Shown here piece after piece: positions 38,601-47,113 of a stretch of 64,000 nt of DNA (positions within the stretch are counted from its first letter, which is position 1; each line of letters starts with the position of its first letter). Below the pieces are notes generated by a model. That model was given only the letters and a program-made list of their open reading frames with translations, ran no database searches and had not been told where the DNA came from. The position numbers and the translations under genes were made by a program. The stretch comes from Paenibacillus pasadenensis DSM 19293 (GTDB taxonomy: Bacteria > Bacillota > Bacilli > Paenibacillales > Paenibacillaceae): positions 29,457 to 93,456 of the forward strand of contig NZ_AULW01000051.1 in the NCBI RefSeq assembly GCF_000422485.1. The letters are read 5' to 3'.

Positions 38601-39509
38601 ATGAGCTTCAGCCGCATCACCGTCGCGGGCAGCGGCGTGCTGGGCAGCCAGATCGCGTTCCAGGCCGCGTTCAAGCGGTTCGACGTGACCGTATACGACA
38701 TCAACGACGAGGCGCTGGCCAAGGCGAAGGAGCGCATTGAGGCGCTGAAGCCGCGCTACATGGCGGATCTCGGCGCTTCGCAGCAGGAGCTCGACGACGC
38801 CTACAGGCGCATGGCGTTCGAGAGCGACCTGGCCAAGGCGGTCGAGCATGCCGACCTCGTCATCGAGGCGGTGCCGGAAGTCGTCGACATCAAGACGGAC
38901 TTCTACCGCCGGCTCGGGGCGGTCGCACCGCTGCACACCGTGTTCGCGACGAACTCGTCGACGCTGCTGCCGAGCCAGTTCGCCGAGGCGACGGGGCGGC
39001 CGGAGAAGTTTCTTGCGCTTCATTTTGCCAATGAGATCTGGAAAAACAACACCGCCGAGATCATGCGCCATCCCGGCACGGACGAGGGCGTGTTCGGCGC
39101 GGTCGTCGGCTTCGCCAAGAAGATCGGCATGATCGCGCTGCCGCTGCGCAAGGAGCAGCCTGGCTACATCCTCAACTCGCTGCTCGTGCCGCTGCTGGAC
39201 GCCGCGCAGCTGCTGCTCGTCAAGGAGGTCGCCGACGTCGAGACGATCGACAAGACGTGGATGGCGGCGACCGGCGCGCCGCTCGGCCCGTTCGCGATCC
39301 TCGACGTCGTCGGCATCAACACTGCCTACAACATCGGCCTCGCCAAGGCGAAGGCGACCGGCGACCCGCTGTACCAGGCCGTCGCGGACAAGCTCAAGCG
39401 CGACTACATTGACCAGAACCGGCTCGGCCGCGAGACCGGCGCCGGGTTCTACACCTATCCCGACCCGAGCTTCGCGCGGCCGGACTTTCTGAGCGCAGAG
39501 GTCAACTGA
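38601..39509 (+). CDS. 3-hydroxyacyl-CoA dehydrogenase
   Basis: 302 residues. An N-terminal Rossmann domain (ITVAGSGVLGSQIAFQAAF, the GxGxxG loop) and the conserved NSSTLLPSQ and LHFANEIWKNNTAEI segments carry the catalytic Ser/His/Glu/Asn set. The C-terminal domain has LGPFAILDVVGINTAYN and TGAGFYTYPD. It oxidises an L-3-hydroxyacyl-CoA with NAD, as in fatty acid or butyryl-CoA metabolism. No other beta-oxidation gene is adjacent. GGGAG lies about 11 nt before the ATG. Confidence 0.93.
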   Translation: MSFSRITVAGSGVLGSQIAFQAAFKRFDVTVYDINDEALAKAKERIEALKPRYMADLGASQQELDDAYRRMAFESDLAKAVEHADLVIEAVPEVVDIKTDFYRRLGAVAPLHTVFATNSSTLLPSQFAEATGRPEKFLALHFANEIWKNNTAEIMRHPGTDEGVFGAVVGFAKKIGMIALPLRKEQPGYILNSLLVPLLDAAQLLLVKEVADVETIDKTWMAATGAPLGPFAILDVVGINTAYNIGLAKAKATGDPLYQAVADKLKRDYIDQNRLGRETGAGFYTYPDPSFARPDFLSAEVN

Positions 39510-39594
39510 TACCGCAACTCCATTCCTCTTTCGCGCGTCCATGTTAGGGAAAGAACTCGCATCTGCGAGTGCGAGCGAAAGGGAGGACGACTTC

Positions 39595-39906
39595 GTGAAC
39601 GTACGTGCCGCTGCGCCTGATCGAAGAGGTGCGTCAACGGTGTTTGTTATGCTCATCATCCTGCTTTTTTGCTTCGCTTGCACAAACCATACAGATGGTG
39701 ATGGGAGTAAAAAGGAAAGCATTTCAGTGCATCATTTAAAAGGTTTAATCCAAAGCGGGACGACGTTGAATTGGGAAAGGTGCTGCCTGCTCACATTTGT
39801 GAGAAGCAGCACCTTTTTCACAGAAGGCCACTTTCAACGAACTCATTCAGCTCTTGGAACAATTGCCTTCCTTAGTAAGCCGTCCAGCCGGCATCGGCCG
39901 CGATGA
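39595..39906 (+). pseudogene. Short lipoprotein-like gene, probably truncated
   Basis: 103 codons from GTG 39595, with GGGAGG 8 nt upstream. MLIILLFCFACTNHTDGDG reads as a lipoprotein signal (lipobox FAC) and a polar linker. The frame then runs through the terminator hairpin at 39776-39818 and over the 3' end of the converging dehydrogenase gene with no domain. The sequence is AT-richer than its neighbours. Most simply this is the 5' remnant of a lipoprotein gene whose original 3' part has been lost; an intact tiny lipoprotein is less likely. Confidence 0.4.
39776..39818. terminator. Terminator hairpin between converging genes
   Basis: AAAGGTGCTGC pairs with GCAGCACCTTT with an inner stem CTCACA/TGTGAG, followed by TTTTT. 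Confidence 0.8.
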
Positions 39907-40630
39907 CCGTGCCGTTGACGAAGCTGGAGTCGTCGGAAGCGAGGAACAGCGCGACCTTGGCGATCTCCTCGGCCGTGCCGACGCGCGGGTTGACGCCCAT
40001 GCCGGCCATCGCGCGGCTCATGCCGAACTCGTTCGGCTGGCCCATCGTGGCGCTGATGTTCGTCTGCACGCCGCCCGGAGCGATGCCGTTGCAGCGGATG
40101 CCCTTCGTCGCGTACTGGAAGCCGACGTTTTTGGTGAAGCCGACGACGGCATGCTTGGATGCCGTGTACGCCGCGCCTGCGCGCGAGCCGTTCAGGCCGC
40201 CGGCCGAGGCGATGTTGACGATGACGCCGCTCTCCTTCTCCAGGAAGATCGGCAGCACTTTGCGCACGGTGCGCATCGGACCGGTCGTATTGACCGCGAA
40301 GACGCGCTCCCACAGCTCGTCCGTCAGATCGCCTGCCGGCACGAAGCCGTCCATGATGCCGGCGTTGTTGACGAGGATGTCGACGGTGCCGAATTTCTCG
40401 ACTGCGGCGTCGATCAGCGCCTGCACGTCCTCTTCCTTGGCGACGTTGGCGGCGACGGCGAGCGCTTGTCCGCCTTTGCCCTCGATCTCGGTGACGACCG
40501 TCTGCGCGGCCTCCAGGCGCAGGTCGCTGACGACGACCTTCGCTCCCTCGGCGGCGTACAGCTCGGCGATCGCCTTGCCCATGCCCGATGCGGCTCCCGT
40601 GACGACGGCTACTTTTCCATTCAGCTTCAT
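39872..40630 (-). CDS. Short-chain dehydrogenase/reductase
   Basis: 252 residues, classical SDR. The nucleotide loop VTGAASGMGKAIAELY, LVNNAGIMDGF, the catalytic Ser in NIASAGGLNG and YTASKHAVVG with the Tyr-xxx-Lys pair are all present. It ends AADAGWTAY, as in many FabG-like or glucose-dehydrogenase-like SDRs. Substrate unknown. AAGGAGG lies 10 nt before the ATG. Divergent from a TetR-type gene 160 bp away, which probably regulates it. Confidence 0.92.
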   Translation of the reverse strand: MKLNGKVAVVTGAASGMGKAIAELYAAEGAKVVVSDLRLEAAQTVVTEIEGKGGQALAVAANVAKEEDVQALIDAAVEKFGTVDILVNNAGIMDGFVPAGDLTDELWERVFAVNTTGPMRTVRKVLPIFLEKESGVIVNIASAGGLNGSRAGAAYTASKHAVVGFTKNVGFQYATKGIRCNGIAPGGVQTNISATMGQPNEFGMSRAMAGMGVNPRVGTAEEIAKVALFLASDDSSFVNGTVIAADAGWTAY

Positions 40631-40790
40631 TCCGAAGTCCTCCTTCGCATTTATGAATAAATGTTGACTAACTATACAGGTGACGCCTTCAGTATAATAC
40701 GGAAGAAGGGACCTGGATATCCGTAAAACAGGCGGTTTTGTCCATTAATGAACAAGATGAAAGCGCTTGTTGACGAAAGCGAGGATGGAG
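40631..40790. promoter_or_regulatory. Divergent control region between the SDR and TetR genes
   Basis: TATAAT at 40693-40698 could serve the regulator. TATAGT on the minus strand (plus 40672-40677, ACTATA) could serve the SDR gene. CATTTATGAATAAATG (40648-40663) and GTTGACTAAC (40663-40672) are short inverted repeats that could be operator half-sites. Confidence 0.4.
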
Positions 40791-41378
40791 ATGGCTGGAA
40801 AAGTGGATCCGCGCGTCGCGCGCAGCAAAACGGCGCTCAAGCAGGCGCTGCTCGGGCTGCTCGAGGACAAGGAATTCGAGGCGGTCACGATCACGGAGAT
40901 CGTGCTGACGTCCGGGTACAACCGGGGGACGTTCTACAAGCATTACGACAACAAGGAAGCGCTGCTCGAGGACATCCTGAACGATCTGATCGAGGGACTG
41001 CTGGAGGCGTTCCGCTATCCGTACGAGCAGACGGAGGTGTTCCGCGTGCATCAGCTGCCGCCGGGCTCGGTGAAGATCTTCGACCACTTCATGGAGCATG
41101 CGCCGACATACCGCATCCTGAGCCGCAGCCAGGTCATGCCCGCGCTGCGCGAAAAGATGTTCCGGGCTCTGAAGGACATCTCCTCCCGCGAGCTGCTGCC
41201 GGAGCTGGACGGCATCGACGCCGAGCTGCTGGCGGACTATTCCATCTCCGGCCTGCTCGGCATCCTGTTCCACTGGATCGAGAGCGGCTTCGCGCGCTCG
41301 CCGGCCTACATGCAGGAGCAGCTGGTCAAGATCATCCGCTTCCGTCCCGACGAGCTGCAGACGCGGCCATCGACGTAG
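40791..41378 (+). CDS. TetR/AcrR family transcriptional regulator
   Basis: 195 residues from ATG 40791 (GAGG 6 nt upstream; ATG 40785 and TTG 40767 are in-frame alternatives). The N-terminal helix-turn-helix is RSKTALKQALLGLLEDKEFEAVTITEIVLTSGYNRGTFYKHYDNKEALLEDIL, the standard TetR_N pattern. The C-terminal ligand domain is of the TetR_C_7-like type (LGILFHWIESGFARSPAYMQEQL). It probably represses the divergent SDR gene. Confidence 0.9.
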   Translation: MAGKVDPRVARSKTALKQALLGLLEDKEFEAVTITEIVLTSGYNRGTFYKHYDNKEALLEDILNDLIEGLLEAFRYPYEQTEVFRVHQLPPGSVKIFDHFMEHAPTYRILSRSQVMPALREKMFRALKDISSRELLPELDGIDAELLADYSISGLLGILFHWIESGFARSPAYMQEQLVKIIRFRPDELQTRPST

Positions 41379-41580
41379 GCGGTCAGGGTTTCAAATAAAG
41401 GCGCGCGTCGTCGTCCGAGCTTTCGGCACCGGCTTGCAAGCGTTTTGGAAGGCTAGAGACGTCGATACATCTCTGTGCTGATCTATAACCATGTGGCAAT
41501 ATAGAAGCACGAATTCCGATATATAGCTTGAAGTGCTCGCCGAGCCAAGCCGGCGGTCCAAGCCCGCGCGCCCTCCGGCG

Positions 41581-42279
41581 TCACGCCTTGCGGTCGGCGA
41601 AGCGACGGTAGTCGCGGGTAACGGCGAGCAGCCGGCTTCCTTTCCGATAGAACCCGTCGTCGACGCGCCAGGTGTGCGTGCTCTTGTTCCGGCGCCTCAT
41701 ATAGACGTAGTGGTACGGCGACGTCGCGCGGATGCGGTAGCCCTTGCGCTTGCAGCTGCGCAGGAAGCGGACGTCCTCGCCGAGGGAGCGGTCCGGGAAG
41801 CGGACGCCCTTCAGCACGCGCCGGTGGAACAGGATCGTGCCTCCTTGCACGAAGTCGGCTTCCTTGTCCCTCTCCTTGGGCGAGCGGATGAGCAGCTGCC
41901 GGCTGGCTTCCAGATAGACGAGGCAGGAATGCTTGCCGACGACGGAGCTGCGGGTGCGGCGGAGCTCCTTCACCTGCTCGCTCAAGTAATCGGGAGCATA
42001 ATAGTCGTCGTGGTCGAGCTTCGCGATGAGCTCGTGCTTGGCGCGGGAGATGCCGCAGTTCAGGCATTGGCCGAGCGAGACGCGCTCCGGCACCCGGTAC
42101 ACCGAGACATGGGGCAGCTGCCGGGCTTGGCGGCGCAGCTGGCGGATGTCGGCCGAGTCGAGGTTGACGATGACGATCAGCTCTTTGCGGGCATAGCGCT
42201 GGCGCTTGTAGTTGGCCAGGATGTTCGCGAAGAACTCGGGCCGGTTCGTGCAGGCGATGATCGAGACGCCGAGAGGCAT
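41581..42279 (-). CDS. Family 2 glycosyltransferase
   Basis: 232 residues. GVSIIACTNRPEFFANILANY begins a GT-A fold, and KLDHDDYYAPDYLSEQV contains the metal-binding Asp-x-Asp. A second conserved part is GGTILFHRRVLKGVRFPDRSLGEDVRFLRSCK. No membrane helices, so it is cytosolic or peripheral. It probably adds a sugar to a wall, spore or exopolymer acceptor; the donor is unknown. AAGGAG lies 9 nt before ATG 42279. Divergent from the ComQ-like gene with 136 bp between. Confidence 0.88.
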   Translation of the reverse strand: MPLGVSIIACTNRPEFFANILANYKRQRYARKELIVIVNLDSADIRQLRRQARQLPHVSVYRVPERVSLGQCLNCGISRAKHELIAKLDHDDYYAPDYLSEQVKELRRTRSSVVGKHSCLVYLEASRQLLIRSPKERDKEADFVQGGTILFHRRVLKGVRFPDRSLGEDVRFLRSCKRKGYRIRATSPYHYVYMRRRNKSTHTWRVDDGFYRKGSRLLAVTRDYRRFADRKA

Positions 42280-42415
42280 GGCAGCAGGCTCCTTCGTAGC
42301 TTTTTTGTCACTATATGAAGCGAGGCGGGCTTGAGTCCGCCGGGCGTGCGCCTCTTTTGATGCCCGGGGCCATGAGGCGCCCGTCCCACAATGAAAGCGG
42401 AGAGGGGAACTCGAC

Positions 42416-43375
42416 ATGTCGATTGAATGGAATTTGGAAATGGCGCGCAAAGAAGCGGCGGCGATCTTCGCCGATGCGCGGGAGGGTGCGTCGGCTTGTC
42501 CGGAGCCTCTGCGAGGCGTCCTGCGGCAGCTGATCGACCGCGCGGATCCGTCTGCGCGCGAGGGAGGGTCGAACTTCATCGCCTACCTGCTGCCCGCATG
42601 GACGGGAGAGCAGGCGGGCCTTCCTCCAGCCGTGGGCCGCGAGCTGGCCGTAGGCAGCGTCTATATGATGCTGCATTATCTCCTGCTGGACGACGTGATG
42701 GACGGGGACGAGATCGGGCTCGGGCCAAAGGAGGCGCTGGCGGCGGGACAGCTGCTGCATAGCCTGTTCCTGGAACGGTACGAGCGCGCCGTGCCCGGCT
42801 CGGCGGAGCTGTGGAGCCGCTACCGGGCCTATGCCGGCGAGTGGGCGCAGGCCGTGTCGCAGGAAGGACGGCAGCGAGCCGAGCCGCAGGATGCGGCCGC
42901 TCTGGCGGCCAAGTCGGCGCCGGTGAAGATCGGAGCGGCCGCCGTCTGGCTGGCGGCGGGCCGGCCGGAGCGCATCGCCGACGCGGAGCAGGCGACGGAG
43001 CTGGCGCTCGCCTCGCTGCAGCTCGCCGACGACTGGGCCGATTGGCGGGACGATCTGGCCGCGGGCGAGGAGCGGTCGAACGCGTTTTTGACGCTGGTCC
43101 GGCGGATGCTGGACCAGCCGGAGGAGCAGCCGCTGGCGGAGCGGCTCGTACGCCGGGCGGTCTACCAGGAGGACGCGGTGGAGCGGCTGGCCGAGCTCGT
43201 CCGAGGCCATCGGCGGGAGCTGTCGGATCGGCACGAGGCGCCTTCGGGACTCGCCGGATTCCACCGGGCGGTGCTCGCCGGCATCGAAGCCGACGTTATG
43301 TCGATACGGCAAACGGCAGATGGTCTGGCGTTGAATGGAGGGTTCTTTCATTATTTGTCACATCTTGAAAATTGA
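42416..43375 (+). CDS. ComQ-like class I isoprenoid synthase or prenyltransferase
   Basis: 319 residues, all-helical. Two aspartate-rich motifs of the trans-isoprenyl diphosphate synthase fold are visible: LLLDDVMDGDE (D92, D93, D96) and LQLADDWADWRDDL (D205, D206, D209). Lys-containing AAKSAPVKIGAAA (about 163-175) lies between. It is too divergent and short for a housekeeping polyprenyl synthase. Length and motif spacing resemble ComQ, which prenylates Trp of the ComX pheromone. The next gene, 73 bp on, encodes a small leader-type peptide ending in Trp, which strengthens the idea of a peptide prenyltransferase. GGAGAGGGG precedes the ATG. A small-molecule terpene role remains possible. Confidence 0.75.
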   Translation: MSIEWNLEMARKEAAAIFADAREGASACPEPLRGVLRQLIDRADPSAREGGSNFIAYLLPAWTGEQAGLPPAVGRELAVGSVYMMLHYLLLDDVMDGDEIGLGPKEALAAGQLLHSLFLERYERAVPGSAELWSRYRAYAGEWAQAVSQEGRQRAEPQDAAALAAKSAPVKIGAAAVWLAAGRPERIADAEQATELALASLQLADDWADWRDDLAAGEERSNAFLTLVRRMLDQPEEQPLAERLVRRAVYQEDAVERLAELVRGHRRELSDRHEAPSGLAGFHRAVLAGIEADVMSIRQTADGLALNGGFFHYLSHLEN

Positions 43376-43448
43376 TAGGGACTTTTTCCTAGCCATGTGT
43401 TAATCTGTAGGAAGATTTACCCATACCACTTTGAGAGGCTGTGATTTC

Positions 43449-43691
43449 ATGACCGTTGCCGTAGAATCGTTGAGAGTTCAGATCATTCGTAAAGCTTGGA
43501 AGGATGAAATCTTTAAGCAGCAGTTGCTCGCTGATCCCAAAAAAGCCATCAAAGAAGCCTTTGATTACGAGGTAGCGGCTGATATCCAGGTCACGGCTGT
43601 TGCCGAAACAGAAAAGCACTTCTATCTCGTTCTTCCTCCTAGCCCTGAAAATGTGGCAAACGGCCAAGGCGAGGTCGAGCTAGTCTGGTAA
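43449..43691 (+). CDS. NHLP-type leader peptide, putative prenylated RiPP or pheromone precursor
   Basis: 80 residues. Residues about 8-58 (VQIIRKAWKDEIFKQQLLAD, PKKAIKEAF, DIQVTAVAETEKHFYLVLPP) have the pattern of nitrile-hydratase-related leader peptides (NHLP) used by RiPP pathways. After LVLPP comes a short Gly/Asn-rich stretch and a C-terminus GEVELVW, so Trp is the last residue. That Trp is the obvious target for the preceding ComQ-like enzyme. No dedicated peptidase-transporter gene is adjacent. The gene is markedly AT-richer than its flanks. GAGAGG lies 10 nt before the ATG. Its last 12 bp overlap the converging kinase gene. Confidence 0.75.
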   Translation: MTVAVESLRVQIIRKAWKDEIFKQQLLADPKKAIKEAFDYEVAADIQVTAVAETEKHFYLVLPPSPENVANGQGEVELVW

Positions 43692-45641
43692 TGATATAGC
43701 ATCGGTCATCTCGGAGACGATCTGACCGGTTAGAGGGAACCGAATTGTTACTTCGGTTCCCTTTCCTTTTTCGCTGCGGAAGTCGATGCTGCCGTTCATC
43801 ACCTCGATGATCCGCATCGTCACCATCGTGCCGAGGCCGGTCCCCTTCGTCTTGGTCGAGAAATAAGGCACGCCGAGCTTGGCGAGCTGCTCCTCATCCA
43901 TCCCCTCTCCGTTGTCCTTCAGCCGCAGTACGGCCTCTCGGCCTTCGGCCCGCGCGGTCAGCTCGACGACTCCTTCCTCCCCGAACGCCTCCACGCTGTT
44001 CTTGATGAGATTGATCAGCGCCTGCTTGAGCTTGGAAGGGCTGCCCATGATCTCCAAGCCTTCTTCGGATACGATCGTCAGCTTCCCTCCGTGCATGGAC
44101 GCATGAGGCCCCATGATCAGCTCCAGCTGCTCCAGCAGGTCGTACAGCTCGAGCCGGGAGACGACCTCGAGCTCCGGCTTGGCGAAGGTGAGGAAGTCGG
44201 TGATGATCTCGGCCGCGCGGTCCAGCTCGCTGACGGCGATCGTGATGTAGTCCTGGCTTTGGGGATCCTCCTTTTTGGAGAGGAGCTGGAGAAAGCCGCG
44301 CGTCACCTGCAGCGGGTTGCGCACCTCATGCGCGACGGAGGCGGCGAGATCGCTGATGATCTTGAGCTTCTCCGTGCGCTCGAGCGACAGGTTGAACTGC
44401 TCCAGCTGCCTGGAGTAGGACACCAGCGTCTTGTAGTCGGACGAGACGCGACGCGCGAGGATGACGACGAGCGAGAAGATGAGGGCGACGATGCCGAGCT
44501 TCCAGAGGAAAAGGACGTAGCTTTTGCCGCTGGCGTAGTACAGGAGCAGGTCGACGGCGCTCGGCGCGGCGAAGGCCAGCAGCCCCAGCGACAGGATGCG
44601 CGCCTGGGGGTCGCCTTGACGCGCATGGGCGACCGCCAGCACCGAGATCCAGATCATCTGCACGAGCATGAGCAGGCCGACCGCTACGACCGAGACGATC
44701 GAGTAGAAGCTGTACAGCGCGCCGTCCGACAACCGGTAGGCGACGAAGCAGAGCACCCCGAACGCCGAGTAGTACGTCTGCCAGCGCGTGAAGCGCTGGA
44801 ACGGCGGCGATTTGCGCTCCAGCGCCTCGTTCACGAAGTAGCCGAGCGCGGGGAACATCGTGAACAGCGACAGCTCGAAGCAGGCCAGGAACACCTGGGC
44901 CGCATCGGGGAAATAGAGGTAGAGAAGCGGCGAATAGGCGGCGATCAGCAGTCCGGCCGAGAGCGCGATCAGGCAGAGCGAGATCCAGAAGCCGCGCTGG
45001 CGGCGGCTGAGGAAGCTCGAGCAGATGAACATGATCGCCGCGAGGAAAACGACCGAGACGCCGAGCAGCAGGCTGGGCAGCTCCTTGCGGATGTAGCCGC
45101 GGTCCAGCTCGTCGAACTCGCCGAGCTGCGGAGGCGTCAGGAAGCCGGCTCGTTCGCCCTTGTTCAGGATGCGCACGTCGAGCACGGTCTCTTGGGGCTT
45201 CGCGTCCAGCGGCACGAGCAGGCGGCCCTGGTCAAAATCGAACCCGCGGCTCGACTCGTAAAGCAGCACTCCGCGCTCGTACACCTGTACGTGCCGGCTG
45301 TACATCCGTCCGGCCAGCAGGCCGGGACGATGCCACTGCTCCGTCGCCGGCACGCGGAGCCGGATCCAGATGCCTTGGGCGTCCTTCGGCAGCTCGACGC
45401 GCGGCTCCCTCAGCTCGGCGTCCAGCCAGTCGGCGTCCGCAGGCGGCGCGGTGCCGGGCGTTGCATCGGCGGGGATAGGCAGCACCTGCCAGCGGTCCAG
45501 GGAGGATCTGGCGGCGGGAGCGGCAGAGGCGGCGACATCGCCCGGCTCGGCTGCCGATAGAAGAGAAGGCCAGTGGAGCCATCCCGCCAGCAGGGCGAGA
45601 ACGGCCAGAGCCGGGAAGAGACATAGACGAAGCGTTCTCAT
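43680..45641 (-). CDS. Membrane histidine kinase, possible receptor for the neighbouring peptide
   Basis: 653 residues. A signal/anchor helix (about 5-28) and an extracellular beta-rich domain (about 45-180) are followed by seven or eight helices (about 187-397), a 7TMR-DISM- or ComP-like layout. A HisKA domain has VAHEVRNPLQVTRGF (phospho-His 438). The ATPase has NLIKNSVEAFGE, DNGEGMDEEQL and GTGLGTMVTMRII. The kinase core resembles sporulation kinases more than ComP's HisKA_3 type. There is no response regulator gene beside it. GGAGGA lies 6 nt before the ATG. It converges on and overlaps the peptide gene by 12 bp. Confidence 0.88.
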   Translation of the reverse strand: MRTLRLCLFPALAVLALLAGWLHWPSLLSAAEPGDVAASAAPAARSSLDRWQVLPIPADATPGTAPPADADWLDAELREPRVELPKDAQGIWIRLRVPATEQWHRPGLLAGRMYSRHVQVYERGVLLYESSRGFDFDQGRLLVPLDAKPQETVLDVRILNKGERAGFLTPPQLGEFDELDRGYIRKELPSLLLGVSVVFLAAIMFICSSFLSRRQRGFWISLCLIALSAGLLIAAYSPLLYLYFPDAAQVFLACFELSLFTMFPALGYFVNEALERKSPPFQRFTRWQTYYSAFGVLCFVAYRLSDGALYSFYSIVSVVAVGLLMLVQMIWISVLAVAHARQGDPQARILSLGLLAFAAPSAVDLLLYYASGKSYVLFLWKLGIVALIFSLVVILARRVSSDYKTLVSYSRQLEQFNLSLERTEKLKIISDLAASVAHEVRNPLQVTRGFLQLLSKKEDPQSQDYITIAVSELDRAAEIITDFLTFAKPELEVVSRLELYDLLEQLELIMGPHASMHGGKLTIVSEEGLEIMGSPSKLKQALINLIKNSVEAFGEEGVVELTARAEGREAVLRLKDNGEGMDEEQLAKLGVPYFSTKTKGTGLGTMVTMRIIEVMNGSIDFRSEKGKGTEVTIRFPLTGQIVSEMTDAISLPD

Positions 45642-46012
45642 AGATTCCTCCGAGGATTGATTGTACTCGAATTATACCTCGTCTCTCGGTATTCGTCCGC
45701 AGAATTCGACATTTTCCGCGTTGAAATCTGTAGGAATTTTCCAATATGGGAGAACTAGCTATAGGTGGGAAATTCGGCTAGGCAATCTTGAGGAAAAGGA
45801 TTCGCTGCAGGCATCGAGAACGGCTAGTTGAACAAGCTCGTCCAATGGCGTACGAATGCCGGTCCTCTGCCGGTCGGCGGAGCAAGGAACGCCGTCGATG
45901 GAATCGAAGAACGTCCGGCCGCGCCTGCGTCCGGGCGTTTTTTTGCTATCGAGGCGGGGGATCGGATAAGCTGGTGGGAGAAGAATTTTCATCGAAAAGA
46001 GGCTCGCTCGAC
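45642..46012. other. 371-bp intergenic region between the kinase and MBL genes
   Basis: TATAAT on the minus strand (plus ATTATA, 45671-45676) is the likely kinase -10. A hairpin at 45909-45944 (AACGTCCGGCCGC facing GCGTCCGGGCGTT, then seven T) looks like a plus-strand terminator about 70 bp before the MBL gene. So a short leader or small RNA could be made from 45720-45944, where TTGAAA (45720-45725) is a possible -35. No small protein with a good ribosome binding site was found. Confidence 0.45.
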
Positions 46013-47113
46013 ATGGGAGTATGGATCGGAATCGCCGCCGCGCTCGCCGCCGCATTGACCTTGGCTTACCTCTACATCCGCCCCGCCCTGGGCGGGAAGC
46101 CGTCTCCCGAATCGCGGGAGCGCATCCGCCGCTCGAAGCAATACCGCGACGGCGTTTTTGCCTACCCGCTGCCGACGCCGATGCTGAGCGGCTGGAAGGA
46201 CCAGGTCTCGATCCTGGGCGAGTTCCTGAAGGGCACGCCGCAAGCCGTTCCCGACCGGCCGCTGGACGTGGAGCGGTACTCGCCTGCGTCCGCCGCAGAG
46301 CGGGAGAACGCGGTGCGAGTCACTTGGTTCGGGCATTCGGCGGTGCTGCTGGAGCTCGGGGACATGACGGTTTTCCTGGATCCGATGCTGGGGCGGGCGC
46401 CTTCGCCGGTTCCGATGATCGGGGGGCAGCGGTTCAAGGGCTCGTCGCCGGTCGACTTGGAGCGTCTGCCGCGGCTGGATGCGGTCGTGCTCTCGCATGA
46501 TCACTACGATCATCTCGATTACCCGACGATCCTCCGGCTGAAGGAGAAGACCGGGATGTTCATCGTGCCGCTCGGCGTCGCCGCGCATCTGGAGCGGTGG
46601 GGCGTCGCGCGCGAGGCGATCCGCGAGTGCGACTGGTCGGAAGCGGTGAAGCTCAATGGCTTGACGCTGACCTGCGCCGCGGCGCGCCATTTCTCCGGAA
46701 GAGGCTTGCTCAGCCGGAATTCGACGCTGTGGTGCTCCTGGGTGATCGAGGGGCAGGGGCGGCGGATCTTCTTCAGCGGCGACAGCGGGTACGGCCCGCA
46801 CTTCCGCGAGATCGGGGAAACGTACGGTCCGTTCGACCTGACCTTGATGGAATGCGGCCAGTACGACAGGCGGTGGGCGAGCATCCACATGCTGCCGGAG
46901 GAGACGGTGCAGGCGCATCGGGATGTCCGAGGCAGCTTGCTGCTGCCGATCCACTGGGGCGCGTTCCGCCTGGCGCTGCATGCCTGGACCGATCCGGTCG
47001 AACGCCTGCTCCGCGCCGCGAGCGTCGACGGCGTCGCCGTCTGCACGCCTCGGATCGGGGAGACGGTGACGCTCGGGAAGGCCGAGCCGCCGGCGACGCC
47101 TTGGTGGCGCTGA
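46013..47113 (+). CDS. MBL-fold metallohydrolase (UlaG/NAPE-PLD-like)
   Basis: 366 residues. One N-terminal hydrophobic helix (MGVWIGIAAALAAALTLAYL) may anchor it. The metallo-beta-lactamase domain has RVTWFGHSAVLLEL, LDPMLGRAPSPVP, the zinc motif LSHDHYDHLD, FFSGDSGYGPHF and LPIHWGAFRLALHAW. Similar proteins are annotated as N-acyl-phosphatidylethanolamine phospholipase D-like or lactonase-like; the substrate is unknown. ATG 46013 has AAAGAGG 10 nt upstream. The last residues PPATPWWR come from the first copy of the 26-bp repeat. Confidence 0.85.
   Translation: MGVWIGIAAALAAALTLAYLYIRPALGGKPSPESRERIRRSKQYRDGVFAYPLPTPMLSGWKDQVSILGEFLKGTPQAVPDRPLDVERYSPASAAERENAVRVTWFGHSAVLLELGDMTVFLDPMLGRAPSPVPMIGGQRFKGSSPVDLERLPRLDAVVLSHDHYDHLDYPTILRLKEKTGMFIVPLGVAAHLERWGVAREAIRECDWSEAVKLNGLTLTCAAARHFSGRGLLSRNSTLWCSWVIEGQGRRIFFSGDSGYGPHFREIGETYGPFDLTLMECGQYDRRWASIHMLPEETVQAHRDVRGSLLLPIHWGAFRLALHAWTDPVERLLRAASVDGVAVCTPRIGETVTLGKAEPPATPWWR

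Noticed and set aside
38240..38740. Open frames over the 52-bp repeats encoding a repeated GPGPESxNQGTNLPW-like protein
   Set aside because: Most units are 52 bp, so the frame changes from unit to unit. There is no ribosome binding site, and the frames run into the hydroxyacyl-CoA dehydrogenase gene. They are products of the repeat, not a gene.
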